Source: Acidobacteriota bacterium (GTDB taxonomy: Bacteria > Acidobacteriota > Terriglobia > Bryobacterales > Bryobacteraceae). Taken from it: a stretch of DNA of 42,035 nucleotides. The stretch's first letter is position 1. Each line of letters starts with the position of its first letter. Positions 8,825 through 16,626 of this stretch are shown piece by piece. The stretch is from assembly GCA_023436715.1 (NCBI GenBank), contig JAEZIJ010000097.1, positions 1-42,035 of the forward strand. The letters run 5' to 3'. The notes beneath the pieces were generated by a model, which saw nothing but the letters and a program-made list of their open reading frames with translations, had not been told where the DNA came from and did no database searches. Made by a program: the position numbers and the translations under genes.

Positions 8825-10093
8825 TTACCGCCCGGCCCGTGCCGTCATCCGCATCCGGTAACGCGGCGGGGTAGAAGGAAACGGCGCCAGCGCCGGTCTC
8901 GCCCGCATCGCGGCCGGCAGCTCGCGCGGTGGCTTCAGGAGAAACATCAGGAACAGCACGGAAGTCGGGTTCCCGAAATTGATCAGCATCCGTTCGAAAA
9001 ACCCGATGAACATGTAGGCCGCCATCAGTGCGACTCCGATTTGCGCACAGCGGTCGCCTTTTCGTGCGCTTCTGAGCAGATGCCATCCCGCGTAGACGAT
9101 GAGGGCCATGATCGGGACGAATCCGAGTATGCCGGTTTCGGCCAGAAGAGCAAGATAGCCGTTGTGCGACGACGTCTGCTTCACGACGTGTAACTCGTGA
9201 AGCCGGTATCCCACGCCAAACAGCCAGTGTTCGCGCCACAGGTCGAACGTCTCCTGCCACACGTCTGCGCGTCCCGTAAACCCGGTCCCTATTCCGCGAT
9301 AGCGATCATGGAGCTTGAGGATTTCGGCAGCGGTGCGAGAGATCGAGTCCGAATAGATGAAGAGCAATGCCACCAGCACGGGCGCGACGGTTCCCAGTGC
9401 GAACAGCTTTTTCAGCCCTTGGATTCTTTTCCAGGAGAAGGCGCTCATCACAATCAGCGCGATAGCGGCTCCGCAGAAGCCCGACCGCGACTGCGTGAAC
9501 AGCACCAGGCACATCGCAATCCCTATGCAGCCAAATCTCAGGGTCTTTTCCGGAATCGCAAAGGCCGAAACGAGCAGCCCGAGCAGAATCAAGGCGACGG
9601 AGTTCGGGTTCCTGAGCATGTCGAAACGGCCGATGTTCGGATACGCGGCTGCCGCAACGGCGGCCAACACACCGATTCCACCGAGGGCGTAAAGCCTCAG
9701 CGACTGCAGCGCCTCGGGCTCAAGAAACCGCCACAGCCCGGCGCAAGCGAACACTCCGATGACGGTGGTTGTCACGTATGCCAGAGCAAGCTCGGGTGCG
9801 ATGGACAAGGCGCCGCCGACGAAGATCACTACGAAGAACAGAGCCCACGCGGCGGAAACAAGTCCGCGCTTGATGAAGATGCGTCCGGCCAGAAATCTCA
9901 GCCCGCCTAGGAAGACGCCCACGGGAATGATCCAGGCGAGAGCGGCGAGCTGGTTCTTGGGAGCATTTTCCATATTTTCGGAGAAATTCGGTGCAAACAG
10001 AATGCTCAGCAGCCAAAGCGGAAAAAGAAACGTGAAGACCTGGAGCGGTTTCGAGCGCTTCCTCAATCGGTTTTGCACGAGAACAGGCCGCAA
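8825..10093 (-). CDS. O-antigen ligase/polymerase-like membrane protein (Wzy/WaaL family), copy 1
   Basis: This 422-residue protein has about ten to twelve hydrophobic helices. A periplasmic loop contains RYRGIGTGFTGRADVWQETF and the family hallmark SSHNGYLALLAETG, as in the Wzy_C/O-antigen ligase fold. Such proteins join lipid-linked repeat units (Wzy) or transfer the finished chain to an acceptor (WaaL). The start shown is TTG at 10093, 20 bp after the deacetylase stop; GAGGAG lies about 15 nt upstream, so a slightly later GTG is also possible. A second member of the family is at 18584-19990. Confidence 0.8.
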   Translation of the reverse strand: MRPVLVQNRLRKRSKPLQVFTFLFPLWLLSILFAPNFSENMENAPKNQLAALAWIIPVGVFLGGLRFLAGRIFIKRGLVSAAWALFFVVIFVGGALSIAPELALAYVTTTVIGVFACAGLWRFLEPEALQSLRLYALGGIGVLAAVAAAAYPNIGRFDMLRNPNSVALILLGLLVSAFAIPEKTLRFGCIGIAMCLVLFTQSRSGFCGAAIALIVMSAFSWKRIQGLKKLFALGTVAPVLVALLFIYSDSISRTAAEILKLHDRYRGIGTGFTGRADVWQETFDLWREHWLFGVGYRLHELHVVKQTSSHNGYLALLAETGILGFVPIMALIVYAGWHLLRSARKGDRCAQIGVALMAAYMFIGFFERMLINFGNPTSVLFLMFLLKPPRELPAAMRARPALAPFPSTPPRYRMRMTARAGR

Positions 10094-10112
10094 GGCTCTA
10101 ACCCCGGTCTCC

Positions 10113-11078
10113 TCAGCAGGCGTGACGCACGGATGGGCGAACGAGACGACAGCTCTTGCAGATCCACGAGTGTCTCACGTGCTCGTCGTCCACGAAGAGT
10201 TCACAATGCAAACACGGACGGTTGCGTATGCCATACCAGTTGGCAGGCCAGCAGCCTCCCTCCACAGTGGAGACCATCGCGCTGAGTGCGAGAGGGTAAA
10301 GCAATCCGCCGGGAGAGCAGTTCGCCGGCACGGTGTAGCGGCGGATGCAAATCTCGCTTGGCGCCATCGCCGTACCACCCATGTGGCAGCCGTGCTCGGC
10401 CGAGGCGCAGGAATCGTACCCGCTGGCGAAGACGGCGGCGGCGCCCTCCGGGGTAAAGTGCCAGAACCTGCCATAGGGCCAGGCAAAATGTCTCGTTTCG
10501 CCGAGGCGCCCTGAAAGCACTTCGCGGCTGCGCGCGATCGTGTCGTTGAGTTCGGGAAGACTGAGCGCCGCCAGATTCTCGTGATTCATGGTGTGTCCCC
10601 CGATTTCGTGCCCGAGTTTCTTCAGATGTGCGAGTTCGTCCCAGTCGAGAAACTCCGTAGGCGCAGTTCGCAATTGGGTGCGACAGAACTCCGCGATTGC
10701 CTCGGCCCTGGTTTCGCCCACTATCGACGGGCATACGAAGAAACACGCCGAAACGCCGCACGCAGCGAGGATTTCGGCCGCGCGGTAATGATTCTTCAAC
10801 CCATCGTCGAAGGAGACCACGAGGTATGGCCCGTCAATCCTGTTCTGAAGTATCCGGTCCACGGCATCGGAGTAAGTCGTGAACGTGTGAAACGAAGCGA
10901 GTGCGTGAATCAAGCCCTCGAACCACGACTCCTCGCACTTCAGCAGGCGATGAAAAACCAGGAACTGGACTCGCGGTTTTCGGAGGTGCAGCTCACACTG
11001 GCGCTCTGCGGCAAATCGCAGGCCCAGATACTCCCGCGCCGCACGGTGCCAGATTCGATCGAGAGTTTTCGTCAGCAT
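10113..11078 (-). CDS. Polysaccharide deacetylase (NodB-like) with zinc-ribbon-like tail
   Basis: In this 321-residue protein the carbohydrate esterase 4 motifs are visible: SFDDG at 89-93 (Asp91 base, Asp92 metal) and GGHTMNH at 160-166 (His162 and His166 metal ligands). FAWPYGRF and a late hydrophobic stretch follow. The family removes acetyl groups from N-acetylhexosamines. No signal peptide is evident, so it may act in the cytoplasm on lipid-linked units. The last 33 residues hold CLHC (289-292) and CKSC (307-310), a CxxC-x14-CxxC pattern like a zinc ribbon, which is not usual in this family. The gene sits between a GT4 gene (4-bp gap) and the O-antigen ligase-like gene. Confidence 0.85.
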   Translation of the reverse strand: MLTKTLDRIWHRAAREYLGLRFAAERQCELHLRKPRVQFLVFHRLLKCEESWFEGLIHALASFHTFTTYSDAVDRILQNRIDGPYLVVSFDDGLKNHYRAAEILAACGVSACFFVCPSIVGETRAEAIAEFCRTQLRTAPTEFLDWDELAHLKKLGHEIGGHTMNHENLAALSLPELNDTIARSREVLSGRLGETRHFAWPYGRFWHFTPEGAAAVFASGYDSCASAEHGCHMGGTAMAPSEICIRRYTVPANCSPGGLLYPLALSAMVSTVEGGCWPANWYGIRNRPCLHCELFVDDEHVRHSWICKSCRLVRPSVRHAC

Positions 11079-11082
11079 ATGT

Positions 11083-12240
11083 CTAGATCACGTCCGAGGC
11101 GGCGCTGGGCGCCGCAACTCTCGACGCCGTCAGCCCGAAATACGAGTGAGTGTCGTTGAGCGCGCGAATCCAGGCGGGCGCCAAGACCTCGTGGGAGAAC
11201 GCCCGGCGGTATGCATCCTGGATTTCGCCGGCAGGCATCAGGCCGCGCCGGATCCGATGCGCCATGGCCTCGACCGCAGCCGCGAGCGACGCCGGGTCGG
11301 GCGGCACTGCGATGCCGTACGGATACTGGGCAAGGTCTGCACTCCCGCCAACGTTGCCGGCGACGAACGGCACGCCATATGCCATCCCTTCCAATAGGAC
11401 GAGCCCAAGCCCTTCGGATTGGGAGGGCAGAACGATGAGCGCTGTGCGTGCCATCAGGTTCGCGAGATCGGCTTCGCGATCGTAAGGTCCATGGACGGTC
11501 ACAACGTCACCGATTCCCTTTTCCCGAACCAACTGCCGCAAGCGCTCCAGAAGAGGGCCGCCACCATAGAAGGACAACCGCGACGGCCCGAGCCGCAGCG
11601 CGGGCCAGAGTTCGAGGAGCATTTCGGTATTCTTGTCGGGCGTTAACCGGCCGAAGTAGGCGGCGCGCAGTTCGCCGGAGTCCCCCGGTGGCTGCCTGTC
11701 TGGCAAGTTCTCCGGCGCTCTAATGCCCGTCATGTGAGGGAGGACCCGGATGGGTGCTCGCAGCCTGTTTCTGCGCAACGCGGCGGCAGCGGAGGGCGAT
11801 ATGCATAACACCGCGTCCACGGCGCGCAGCATGAGAGCATGCCAGTTGAGCATCCGGTTGTTGTCCGGAATCCCGGCGCTCGATTCTCCGTAAACCAGCA
11901 ATCCACCGCGCGCAACGAAAGCTCGCATGAAGGTGAAGAATCCGCCGCCGCCAAAGCCGCAAACAACGTCGAAAGAGCCGCGTCCAAGCTGCCTGGGCCA
12001 TTCCACGAGGGCACGCAATCGCCTGGCGCGCGCCGGTGCGCTGCTGGGAAGGCCGGTCGAAATCGTCCGCAATCCCGCGCGGCGGAAGCGCTCGCCCTGA
12101 ATGTCAAACAGATCGCTGGAAAGGCTCGCAACCGTGACCTCGTTTCCGTATTCGCTGAGCAGTGGCGCAAGGAGGCCAACGTGCGTGGAGATGCCTCCTG
12201 ACGCCGTGAGGTTCCCGTAGATCAGAATGCGGCGCGGCAT
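11083..12240 (-). CDS. GT4 glycosyltransferase
   Basis: This 385-residue protein starts MPRRILIYGNLTASGGISTHV. A Gly-rich acceptor half (VVCGFGGGGFFTF) is followed by the donor half with ELRAAYFGRLTPDKNTEMLLEL, LSFYGGGPLLERL and IVLPSQSEGLGLVLLEGMAYG. The start at 12240 falls 1 bp after the stop of the preceding gene, and the N-terminus then begins with the first beta-strand of the fold; an in-frame start at 12297 would overlap. It acts with the other GT4 enzymes in building the repeat unit. Confidence 0.87.
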   Translation of the reverse strand: MPRRILIYGNLTASGGISTHVGLLAPLLSEYGNEVTVASLSSDLFDIQGERFRRAGLRTISTGLPSSAPARARRLRALVEWPRQLGRGSFDVVCGFGGGGFFTFMRAFVARGGLLVYGESSAGIPDNNRMLNWHALMLRAVDAVLCISPSAAAALRRNRLRAPIRVLPHMTGIRAPENLPDRQPPGDSGELRAAYFGRLTPDKNTEMLLELWPALRLGPSRLSFYGGGPLLERLRQLVREKGIGDVVTVHGPYDREADLANLMARTALIVLPSQSEGLGLVLLEGMAYGVPFVAGNVGGSADLAQYPYGIAVPPDPASLAAAVEAMAHRIRRGLMPAGEIQDAYRRAFSHEVLAPAWIRALNDTHSYFGLTASRVAAPSAASDVI

Positions 12241-12241
12241 G

Positions 12242-13489
12242 TCAGACGCCCGCGGCGGCGGTATGCACCGGCTGCCTGAGAGCGAGCAGTTCGGCAATGA
12301 GCTTTTCGGAAACAGCCGCGGGCGAAAACCGGCTTCTCAGTTGTTCCCGCTTCGCCGGAGCCATGCGGCCGTTCAGCCAGCGGTTATGGAATTCAGCGAG
12401 CGCCGCCGCGATCGCCTCGGGATCGTTTGGGTGCGCGACGGCATCGTCGGACATCGCCAGATAATCGGCCACCTCGCCGGGCACGGGCGAAAGCGCCAGT
12501 ATGGGGCGGTCCGTGGCACAGTAATCGACAAATTTCCCCGGCAGGAAAATGCCCGATGCAGTGGACGCCTCGATCAGCAGGAGAAGATCCGCTTGCGCAC
12601 AGATCTGAAGTGCGTCGGACGGCGGCACCGGGTCGAGGAACGAGACCGACTGCGACAGACCCATATCCTGAACCACGCGCGCCAGGTCGCCGTGAACGCC
12701 GGCGAAGACCGCTTCCGCGGCTCCCGGGCGCTGCGAAAGGAATCTCTTCAGGGCCAGCAGGAACGGCCTGGGGTCGCGACCACCGTAGATCGTTCCGACA
12801 TGGACGATGCGCATGCGGCGCCCGCGCCCATTCGGCTGCACGGGTCGAGGAACCGATCGAGGTGCAATATGCGGCAGCACAAGCCATCGCTTGTCTCGAA
12901 GCCGGCGATTCCGGCCGCGGAGGTAGTCAACCAGACGTTGGCTTGGGCATGTGATCAGGCACGCCGACGCGGCGAGTTGCCGTGCACACATGAGATCGGG
13001 CAGCAACTGAAGAAGGCCCGGCTTGGGGTAAGGCGGGGGGAAGTGATTGCCCGGCCAGGGGTCGCTGAAGTTCACTACGAGCGGAATCCGCGAGCGCCTG
13101 GCGAGCTTCACCGCGAGATAGTAGCTGGCCGCAGGGACGCCGCGGGCGTAGATGAAGTCCGGCGTACCGGTCTTCAGAACCTGATCGAACAGCTTCTGCC
13201 CAAGCGCCACGAAACGCGCGAATTGAGGGGGCACAAGCGAACGAAGCGCAAGACCTGAGTCGACGAGTACGCGCCGGGAAATGGGCCCCGCGAAAGCGGG
13301 GATGTGCAGCACAGTGCAGTTGCGGTGGCCCTCGGGGACCTGCTGGATCGCCGTGGCCTCCCGGCCCCGCGCGGTGAGCACGACCATGTCCAGGCCGCGC
13401 TCCGCCAGCGCTCCGGCCAACCTGGCCGTCATCATGCCTTCGACATTCAGCGCCGGGGGGAACGCACGGCTTACCAGGAGAATTCTCAT
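12242..13489 (-). CDS. Glycosyltransferase, divergent GT4/WbuB-like
   Basis: This 415-residue protein starts MRILLVSRAFPPALNVEGMM. It carries PLVVNFSDPWPGNHFPPPYP, RIVHVGTIYGGRDPRPFLLAL and LLLIEASTASGIFLPGKFVDY. The last block occupies the place of the usual E-x7-E loop but has the PGKFVDY form seen in a GT4 subgroup, so donor contacts may differ. The start at 13489 forms an ATGA overlap with the flippase stop; the frame is open far upstream (to 14527) but only as the shadow of the flippase gene. Assignment to the GT-B fold is firm; the sugar is unknown. Confidence 0.82.
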   Translation of the reverse strand: MRILLVSRAFPPALNVEGMMTARLAGALAERGLDMVVLTARGREATAIQQVPEGHRNCTVLHIPAFAGPISRRVLVDSGLALRSLVPPQFARFVALGQKLFDQVLKTGTPDFIYARGVPAASYYLAVKLARRSRIPLVVNFSDPWPGNHFPPPYPKPGLLQLLPDLMCARQLAASACLITCPSQRLVDYLRGRNRRLRDKRWLVLPHIAPRSVPRPVQPNGRGRRMRIVHVGTIYGGRDPRPFLLALKRFLSQRPGAAEAVFAGVHGDLARVVQDMGLSQSVSFLDPVPPSDALQICAQADLLLLIEASTASGIFLPGKFVDYCATDRPILALSPVPGEVADYLAMSDDAVAHPNDPEAIAAALAEFHNRWLNGRMAPAKREQLRSRFSPAAVSEKLIAELLALRQPVHTAAAGV

Positions 13490-14856
13490 TCCGCGACTCC
13501 CTCGGCTGCGAATCGAGCGTCCGGCACGGCGGCCGCGCTTTTCCTCAGCGCGAACGCCAGGTATACCGATTGCCAGACGGTGTGCCCGAGGTAGGCCAGA
13601 AGCAGAGCGCCAGCAACTCCCAGCGCGAGGTACCGAGGCACCAGGATGGTGGCGAGCAACAGCAGCGCTCCGGCCCAGAGCGCGTTGAACAGCAGCCCGT
13701 ACCAGATCGCACCAGAGCTGATGATCGCCGAACCAATCACGTTGTTCGCGGCCATGAGCAAAGCGACAATCGCAAGCATCGCCAGCACGGTCGATCCGCC
13801 GGCGAAACTCCGGCCGTAGAAGCGCATGATCGCCGGCGCGAGCAGGCATACGGGCACCGAAACCGCGAAGGCGCACGCAACCGTGACAGCCAGGTTGAGG
13901 CGCAGTGTTTGCTGGTAGCGCTTCAACTCGCGTCCATGGCCGTACACGCTCGAGAGGATGGGCAGCGCGACCTGAGCGAGAACGCCTGGCAGGAACACTA
14001 TGGCGTTGCGCCACTGATTGGCCGCGGTGAACAAGCCCATTTCCGCGTAGCCGTTCGGCTGATTGACCAGGATGGTGTTCGTGATCCAGTTCATCGGGGC
14101 TACCATGGCTGAACTCATGACGGCCGGAAGGGAGAACGTCCACAGCAGCCTGCACTCCTCCGAACGCACCGAATATCGGACACCGATGCCGGCCCGCCTG
14201 CACTCGCCCGCGAGCAGTATTCGTCCGGCGACAGTCCCGCCGGCATTGGCCGCCACCGACGCCCACACGGCGCCAAGCAGCCCCCACATCCGCACTCCTG
14301 TAAAAGTGAACGGGATCAGGCACAAGCCAATGGTGGCGTTCATGATCGCTGCCGATCGAAACCCTTCCAGCCCGAGCAAGGCGCCGGTCAGAGCGCCATT
14401 GACCGCGTTGACGAGTAGCAGGAGGCCGCTGACGCGCAGTTCCGGTGCCAGGTGCGCCGCGTTGAGTATGCGTGCCGCCAGCGACGGGGAAAAGGACGCC
14501 AGCAGGATCGCGAAACCACCTCCCCACGCTAGTGCGACCAGGGTGGAAAAGCCGATGATGCGCCCGGCGCGGGCGCGGTCGCCGCTCCGAAGTTCGGCCA
14601 CGTACTTTGTTGCGAGCATGCCCAGACCCAGTCCGGCGAAGATGCCGAACGTCCCGATGGTGCTGTTGATAATCCCGAATTCACCGAATCCCTCCCGGCC
14701 CAGAAGGCGGCCCGCGATGATCGATGCGACGAGATAGCACCCTTGGGAGGCGGCTGACCCGGCCAGTGACCAGAAAAACGCCATGGCGTGCCGCCGGTAG
14801 AGAGAGTCCGGAGCCAGAGCGTTCCAGCGCTCGAGCGCCGTGTCCACGATGCGCAT
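13486..14856 (-). CDS. Wzx-like polysaccharide flippase
   Basis: This 456-residue protein has about twelve to fourteen hydrophobic helices. The N-terminal WSLAGSAASQGCYLVASIIAGRLLGREGFGEFG pattern (positions about 30-62) is typical of the polysaccharide transporter branch of the MOP superfamily. It would flip undecaprenyl-linked repeat units across the inner membrane before polymerisation. It stands in the operon between the FecR-like gene (99-bp gap) and a glycosyltransferase (ATGA overlap). The length is normal for Wzx. Confidence 0.87.
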   Translation of the reverse strand: MRIVDTALERWNALAPDSLYRRHAMAFFWSLAGSAASQGCYLVASIIAGRLLGREGFGEFGIINSTIGTFGIFAGLGLGMLATKYVAELRSGDRARAGRIIGFSTLVALAWGGGFAILLASFSPSLAARILNAAHLAPELRVSGLLLLVNAVNGALTGALLGLEGFRSAAIMNATIGLCLIPFTFTGVRMWGLLGAVWASVAANAGGTVAGRILLAGECRRAGIGVRYSVRSEECRLLWTFSLPAVMSSAMVAPMNWITNTILVNQPNGYAEMGLFTAANQWRNAIVFLPGVLAQVALPILSSVYGHGRELKRYQQTLRLNLAVTVACAFAVSVPVCLLAPAIMRFYGRSFAGGSTVLAMLAIVALLMAANNVIGSAIISSGAIWYGLLFNALWAGALLLLATILVPRYLALGVAGALLLAYLGHTVWQSVYLAFALRKSAAAVPDARFAAEGVAE

Positions 14857-14955
14857 GTGTATCCCTGAGAGCCCTGTGTACCCGATCTGAGAAGAGCGCG
14901 GCCCCGGCGGTCCGGCCCGCCGCGCGTAATGGATTTGGCCTAACGGCCGCCGGTT

Positions 14956-15492
14956 TCAGCGAGCCTTATTTGGCCCCTTAATATCCTTGGGCGGTTTCAC
15001 GTCGTCGTCATCATCGTCGTCCTTCTCATGTCCGCTACGGGGTTTCGGCTTCTTGTACTTGCCCATCGCGTTCTGGTCCTGGGCGCCCTTCCCGCGGACG
15101 ACGACGTTGCCGTGCCCTTCCACCGAAACCACGCCTTCAGGTTGGGCCTTCACGTCGATGGGCCGGCCGGATGCCCTCAGGTCGAGACCCTTCGCCGAGC
15201 CCAACTTGTAAGCGGCTGTTCCCGTGAGCAGATCGACGCTCGATTTGCCCACCTTGGCTTTGGAATCTTTACTGACCGTGACCACACTTCCATCGTGGAA
15301 GGTGATCGAAGCGGGGCTGGAGCCAGTTACGATTTCGTCGCCCGCTGCCAGGGGCCAGGTTGGAATCCCCGCTACGGGAACTGAAACGCCGTTGATGACC
15401 AAGGGCGCGCTGGTTGAAATCGTCGCAATCGGCTGGCCCGCGACAACCAGCGGAATCAGAAACACTACTACCAGGAGCAACGTTCTGTGCAT
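14956..15492 (-). CDS. Secreted FecR-domain protein with Asp-rich tail
   Basis: This 178-residue protein has a signal peptide at about 1-19 (MHRTLLLVVVFLIPLVVAG). A short FecR-like beta domain follows (WPLAAGDEIVTGSSPASITF, DGSVVTVSKDSKAKVG, LLTGTAAYKL). The C-terminus is hydrophilic and charged, with seven consecutive Asp. The start at 15492 has GGAGG 7 nt upstream; a TTG five codons earlier is possible but less likely. No sigma factor or transmembrane anchor accompanies it, so it is not a classical anti-sigma FecR. Secreted FecR proteins of unknown role are common in Acidobacteriota. A structural or polymer-binding role is only a guess. Confidence 0.7.
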   Translation of the reverse strand: MHRTLLLVVVFLIPLVVAGQPIATISTSAPLVINGVSVPVAGIPTWPLAAGDEIVTGSSPASITFHDGSVVTVSKDSKAKVGKSSVDLLTGTAAYKLGSAKGLDLRASGRPIDVKAQPEGVVSVEGHGNVVVRGKGAQDQNAMGKYKKPKPRSGHEKDDDDDDDVKPPKDIKGPNKAR

Positions 15493-15575
15493 GCAAAGTC
15501 CTCCCAAGCAATCGCTAAACTGACGGGGTATTTCGACGACCGCCGGGCGAATCGTCGATTATGGAGAGAGCCGGG

Positions 15576-16607
15576 TCAAGATTGAGAGGCCACTTCAGCC
15601 CTTGCCCCGGGGCGGAAAACACCGGCATTGCCCGCATCGGAAAAATCGAGAGGCGGCAGGCGAAGGTACTCGGTTGTCCTGCGCTTTCGGGCGAAGTCGT
15701 CGTAGGCGCGCCTGACCTGCACCTCGGTGAGACTCATGGCGCTGGTAACCTCATCCATGGGCACTCCGCTGTCCATTGCGTACCAGAGCAGGTCCAGGGT
15801 GGCAAAAGGAAGGCGGAAGAAGAACTCCTGCTGCGTAGTGGGCGCACTGTAGGTATCGGTGGTGGGTTCGCGGCGGAGGATCGGCTCGGGCACGCCAAGG
15901 TACCCGGCCAGCTGGTAAACCTGGGTCTTGTACAGATGGGCGATCGGCCTCACATCCGCGCCGCCATCGCCATACTTAACGAAAAACCCGAGCTCGTGCT
16001 CGTTCTTGTTCGGGGTGCCGACCACCGCGTAGTTATTCAGCTCCGCGTGATAGTACAGCAGAGACATGCGAGTGCGCTGCTTGAAGTTGCTGGCCGCGAT
16101 GATTTGCGACAACTCCCGCGGGGGCAGAGACTTCGTCATCACACGTCCGTCCGGAGCGAGGACGGTGAGCGAGAAGACATTCAGCGTACCCTCATCGAGG
16201 AGGTCTTGCGGAAGGACGATCTTGGCGCGGTACCCACGCGCGGCATCGAATTCCGGAAACACGCGGCGAATCGCCTCATCTCTTCTCCGATAGCACTGGA
16301 ATCCATCCAGGCAGCCGGAGATGTCCTCGAGCACGGATTCAACGCCATACCGTTCAGCCACCATCCGCGCGAGCCGTTCGGTATCCGGGTCGGAGTCCCG
16401 CTCCGGCATGAGGATCGCCTTCACGCGTTCCGGACCGAACCCACGCGCGCAGAGAGCGAGAACCAGCGCTGAATCCACGCCGCCACTGACGCCCACAACC
16501 GCGCCGTTCTTTCGCATGGTCTTGCGAACGCTTTGTACCAGCCGCGAGACGATCCCGCCGGCTTCTTCTTGCGCGTTGAGATCAAGTGCATGCCTATCGA
16601 AACTCAT
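15576..16607 (-). CDS. NadE-like NAD synthase/amidotransferase homologue
   Basis: This 343-residue protein of the adenine-nucleotide alpha-hydrolase fold has the ATP P-loop VSGGVDSALVL (SGGVDS at 41-46), then VVGTPNKNEHELGFF (GTPNKNE 197-203) and KYGDGGADVRPI (211-222), all as in ammonia-dependent NAD synthases. It differs from housekeeping NadE by an insertion of some 40 residues before NFKQRTRM and by REPTTDTYSAPTTQQEF where NadE has its DEEE-type segment. Lacking a glutaminase domain, it would use free ammonia. It lies 19 bp downstream of the AMP ligase gene and the ACP gene, inside the polysaccharide operon. Either it makes NAD, or the fold was recruited to adenylate and amidate a carboxylate on the polymer precursor; the context favours the latter, not proven. 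Confidence 0.75.
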   Translation of the reverse strand: MSFDRHALDLNAQEEAGGIVSRLVQSVRKTMRKNGAVVGVSGGVDSALVLALCARGFGPERVKAILMPERDSDPDTERLARMVAERYGVESVLEDISGCLDGFQCYRRRDEAIRRVFPEFDAARGYRAKIVLPQDLLDEGTLNVFSLTVLAPDGRVMTKSLPPRELSQIIAASNFKQRTRMSLLYYHAELNNYAVVGTPNKNEHELGFFVKYGDGGADVRPIAHLYKTQVYQLAGYLGVPEPILRREPTTDTYSAPTTQQEFFFRLPFATLDLLWYAMDSGVPMDEVTSAMSLTEVQVRRAYDDFARKRRTTEYLRLPPLDFSDAGNAGVFRPGARAEVASQS

Positions 16608-16626
16608 ACATTCTCCTGAGGATGAT

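Noticed and set aside
7602..9260. N-terminal extension of a glycosyltransferase to 552 residues
   Set aside because: The extra 148 residues overlap the O-antigen ligase-like gene and are Arg-rich nonsense; the start at 8816 fits the fold and the spacing.
12242..14527. 761-codon minus-strand frame suggesting a fusion protein
   Set aside because: The first about 345 codons are a shadow of the flippase gene. The true glycosyltransferase starts at 13489 with an ATGA overlap.
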